NCBI GenBank assembly: GCA_963971535.1
Contig: OZ020594.1
Location: forward strand, 111,522,751 to 111,586,750
DNA: 64,000 bases
DNA from: Notolepis coatsorum
Lineage: Eukaryota > Chordata > Actinopteri > Aulopiformes > Paralepididae
Direction of reading: 5' to 3'
A model generated the notes under the pieces. That model worked only from the letters and a program-made list of their open reading frames with translations, searched no databases and was not told the DNA's origin. Shown here piece after piece: positions 61,306 to 64,000 of this stretch (position 1 is the stretch's first letter; every line of letters begins with the position of its first letter). Made by a program: the position numbers and the translations under genes.

Positions 61306-63918
61306 TCAACAGAACACAGCAAAACAAAAACCATAGATCACTGATACCACCACCGCGCCCATATCCATCCCACCTGGCACTGGCAGTTCAGGATACTGCA
61401 AACCGTGAACATCCAGAGTAGGATGTACCGCCTCAGGTACAGCCCCACCGTCCCTGGAACATGGCAGTACGACAGTCACAAAAACGTCTGGAACACCATC
61501 TAAAATGGCGTCACCCAAAATAACATTGTCCTGATCAAAATCAAAATGGCTGCCACTCAACAGACCAGGTCGCGAAGGCGGCTCCTGCTCCACAGGACAC
61601 AGGTAACTAGGTTGACCATCACACCTAGTGCATGGCAGAGAATCAGTGTGGACATGTGGATCAATGTCAGAATCATCAACTGACATACTGGGACCATCCC
61701 TGCCCACAAGTGAAACATTAGGGACAATAGAGCTACTGTGGGAAGGCTGGCAGCCTAAGTCAGGCTTAGTAGCCTCTCCAACTAGAACGGTGTCACATGA
61801 AACAACAGCACCTCTCATAGCATCCTTCCCCCACTCATCCTCCAATTCGTTCGTGGCCTCAGCCACCGTACAGGCTGGGAAGACCTTGAGACACTGCGCT
61901 GCCATATCATCTCCTGCCACATGCTTCTCCGGCACGCATGTCAACTCTGGTTTCACCACCGGGCCTAACACAAAGCCACAATCAAGAGAATCATTATGCA
62001 GAGGTACATCCACAGTGTGCTTTCCAAAATTCTCAACAGGTACACATTTTAATTCAACAAAGGATGTGTCACTAAGTGTAATGTCCCAAGTCGAAGTATC
62101 AACAACATCACTTTTGTCCTTTGACATTTCCCGTGCCACAGCACACACAGGGAACACTCCTGGATGTTTCTGTGCCAGCTCATTAGGGACCTCAGAAACC
62201 ACAGGAATGGGAGTTATCACCGGAGTAGCCAACACTTTGTCACCAGCCAAATCATTCCCTAGAATGAAGGACACCCCCTTTATGGGAATGTGAGAACATA
62301 CCCCAACCACAACATTGCCTGATACTAAGGGAGAATTGAGCGTGACCTCATGCAAAGGTGCATCCACAAATCCACCCCCAAAGCCCCGAACAACGACACC
62401 GGAATGCAAAGAAGAGTTTTCTGAAAACGGCAAAACCCCCTCCAGAATGAGAGACTGAAAAGCACCGGTATCTCTCCAAATTGTTATAGCCTGTTTGGAC
62501 TCTAGTGCATTAGTCAGGGAAACAAATCCATCCATCATAAACCTTGAGGAACCCTCGAGCTCTTTGTCCACACGTTTGATACTTCCCCCATCACCATCTA
62601 ACGTTGGCATAGGCGTTCTGCATATGGTTTCTACCAGAGCCACGGTTCTGACATTTTTCTGCTCAAGCACCGGGCACCCAGCAACGATATGACCAGGTTC
62701 TTTACAGTAGAAACAGATAATCCCTTCTGGGAATGCACCAGCAGAACCACCCCGCCTAGGAGGTGAAGTTAACTGACCAGCAGATACAGGTTTTGGGAAA
62801 CGGCCCCCCTGAACAGGACGCCTATCCCCGGACTCAACACGGTAGTCCTCCAAAAACACGGACTTGTGTGTCAACACAAACTCATCAGCGAAGACAGCGG
62901 CATCGCCTATCTTCGATACCTTACGCTCATTTAGATGTGTGGAAACGGTATCAGGAACACATCTTTTAAATTCCTCTAGGAGAATCAACTGCCTAAGCTG
63001 CTCTCTTGACTCTGCCTTCTGAGAAGTGCACCACCTGTCAAACAGGTTCTCTTTCTCCCTTCCAAATTCAACATAAGACTGTCCCTCCGACCTGCGATAA
63101 CCTCTAAAACGCTGACGATAGGCCTCGGGGACCAACTCATAAGCCCTCAATATGGAAGCTTTAACAAGCTCATAATCAGCGCTTTGTTCAAGGGACAGAG
63201 CAGTATAGGCTTCTTGTGCCCTACCAACTAAAACACATTGCAGCAGCAGTGTCCAGGCGGTATCAGGCCACTTCAATGTGGTTGCCACCCGTTCAAAAAG
63301 TGGAAAATATCTTTCCACGTCTTTCTCAAAAAATGGAGGCACCATCCTAATATTTATGCCTACATCAAAACCGGAACGTGACTCTGGATGCAGAGCACCC
63401 GCCTGCAAGGCAGCATGCTTATATTCAAGCTCCCTCTGCGCACGCTCGTGCTCCAGCAACATTTGTTTCTCCTTAAACTCACGCTCCTTAAGCTCACGCT
63501 CACGCTCATGCTCACGCTCCTCTTTCCTCTCTCTCTCCTTAAGCTCACGCTCCTCTTTAATCTCTCTCTCCTTAAGCTCACGCTCCTCTCTCCTCTCCTC
63601 ACGCTCTCGCTCTAGCTGCCTTTCCTTAAACTCCAACTCCCTAATCCTCCACTCACCCTCTACACCAGGTAATAGCGGAGACGCGCCAGACGAAGGAGGC
63701 TCCTCCACCCTCTCCTCAAGCACCTGCTCTCTAATGAGTAACACCCTTAAAGCACTCAAGGCAGTCGGCTTCAAACGTTTCTCACCTGCAGTAAGCTCTA
63801 CCCTGTAGTGTACAGCAAGTTCTAGAAGTTGTTCCTTGGAAAACTTCTCCAACATGTCATGAGACGGGCGATCAACAAAGTCCTTGATGGAAGCCATCGT
63901 TACTGTACCAGTCACCAC
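61306..63918 (-). CDS. Gmr1-like gag-protease protein
   Basis: 870 codons; Met8 (63897, purine at -3 and G at +4) is a better start than Met1. Residues ~85-170 form a Glu/Arg-rich helix built on ERELKEREFKE-type repeats. Residues ~195-355 form a capsid region whose second half (YRQRFRGYRRSEGQSYVEFG to DAAVFADEFVLTHK) resembles a SCAN domain. CCHC knuckle CFYCKEPGHIVAGC is at 402-415. The retropepsin has WRDTGAFQSLI (DTGA 483-486) and FILGNDLAGD. About 300 residues without a known domain follow, with VFPVCAVAREMSK and a related VFPACTVAEA repeat. No stop or shift interrupts it, unlike 27-3263. It would form particles and process them, but has no copying or integration enzymes. Confidence 0.87.
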   Translation of the reverse strand: MVTGTVTMASIKDFVDRPSHDMLEKFSKEQLLELAVHYRVELTAGEKRLKPTALSALRVLLIREQVLEERVEEPPSSGASPLLPGVEGEWRIRELEFKERQLEREREERREERELKEREIKEERELKERERKEEREHERERELKEREFKEKQMLLEHERAQRELEYKHAALQAGALHPESRSGFDVGINIRMVPPFFEKDVERYFPLFERVATTLKWPDTAWTLLLQCVLVGRAQEAYTALSLEQSADYELVKASILRAYELVPEAYRQRFRGYRRSEGQSYVEFGREKENLFDRWCTSQKAESREQLRQLILLEEFKRCVPDTVSTHLNERKVSKIGDAAVFADEFVLTHKSVFLEDYRVESGDRRPVQGGRFPKPVSAGQLTSPPRRGGSAGAFPEGIICFYCKEPGHIVAGCPVLEQKNVRTVALVETICRTPMPTLDGDGGSIKRVDKELEGSSRFMMDGFVSLTNALESKQAITIWRDTGAFQSLILEGVLPFSENSSLHSGVVVRGFGGGFVDAPLHEVTLNSPLVSGNVVVGVCSHIPIKGVSFILGNDLAGDKVLATPVITPIPVVSEVPNELAQKHPGVFPVCAVAREMSKDKSDVVDTSTWDITLSDTSFVELKCVPVENFGKHTVDVPLHNDSLDCGFVLGPVVKPELTCVPEKHVAGDDMAAQCLKVFPACTVAEATNELEDEWGKDAMRGAVVSCDTVLVGEATKPDLGCQPSHSSSIVPNVSLVGRDGPSMSVDDSDIDPHVHTDSLPCTRCDGQPSYLCPVEQEPPSRPGLLSGSHFDFDQDNVILGDAILDGVPDVFVTVVLPCSRDGGAVPEAVHPTLDVHGLQYPELPVPGGMDMGAVVVSVIYGFCFAVFC

Positions 63919-64000
63919 AAGCTACTCACTTTACTTTACAGTCACGAAGAACCACTAACGAACCACGAAGAACCACTAAAGAACCACTGAAGACCCCCTA

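Larger units (their letters stand above)
60723..64000 (-). mobile_element. Second Gmr1-like gypsy element: gag-protease kept, integrase-RT-RNase H missing
   Basis: On the - strand: leader from the window edge, an 870-codon gag-protease frame (63918 to 61306), ~235 bp of 3' region, a purine tract and a 3' LTR (61056 to 60723). In the related element at 1-4627, protease is followed by more than 2.5 kb of integrase, RT and RNase H; here nothing of these remains. The 5' LTR should lie just right of position 64000. It is most simply a non-autonomous deletion derivative with an intact gag-protease. Confidence 0.85.

Noticed and set aside
63278..63808. 176-codon Ser/Leu-rich frame on the + strand
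   Set aside because: Antisense of the Glu/Arg-rich helix of the Gmr1-like gag.

Overview
This window looks like a repeat-saturated stretch of a ray-finned (teleost) fish genome. The evidence is the mix of element families: Gmr1-like Ty3/gypsy elements, BEL/Pao elements, fish-type L1 and L2-group LINEs, several hAT families with BED-finger exons, Kolobok/piggyBac-like TTAA elements and tRNA-derived SINEs. There is also one C2H2 zinc-finger exon with the acidic N-terminal repeats I associate with teleost polydactyl ZNF genes. I see no rRNA gene, free-standing tRNA gene or CRISPR array.

Layout. (1) 1-27693 is a nested stack. A hAT transposase gene (3' coding parts at 26596-26766 and 27366-27693, + strand) was hit by a BEL/Pao element (4628-26595, - strand). 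That BEL element received three insertions: a Gmr1-like gypsy element in its 3' LTR (1-4627, +), a 5'-truncated L1 in its RNase H region (6648-8266 plus 14415-14916, -) and a large-LTR element in its gag (18769-25197, +, 5-bp target duplication CTTTG). The L1 in turn was split by a pol-deleted BEL/Pao element (8267-14414, +, target duplication GGTAG). (2) 27694-33600 is dominated by a LINE family with (TTGA)n tails. One + copy is split by a Mutator-like inverted-repeat element (30006-30887) and by a hAT element (31158-32415). (3) 33600-45600 holds minisatellites, a BED exon with a splice-donor-bearing 47-bp array, an ORF1-bearing LINE split by an L2, an L1 fragment, a SINE and small DNA transposons. 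(4) 45600-55500 is a stack of TTAA-type and hAT-type DNA elements. (5) 56150-57534 is a zinc-finger exon, the only plausible host coding sequence. (6) 60723-64000 is the 3' end of a second Gmr1-like element (-), intact in gag and protease but lacking integrase, RT and RNase H.

The coding regions do not form a pathway; they are independent mobile-element proteins in different states of decay. Two unrelated LTR elements (8267-14414 and 60723-64000) have each kept gag and protease and lost the rest of pol. A third (18769-25197) has no coding capacity but LTRs of 2,642 bp that look identical, so it was probably mobilised recently in trans. Element boundaries were set by eye from terminal repeats, target-site duplications and comparison of copies inside the window. 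Family names rest on motif recognition, not database search.
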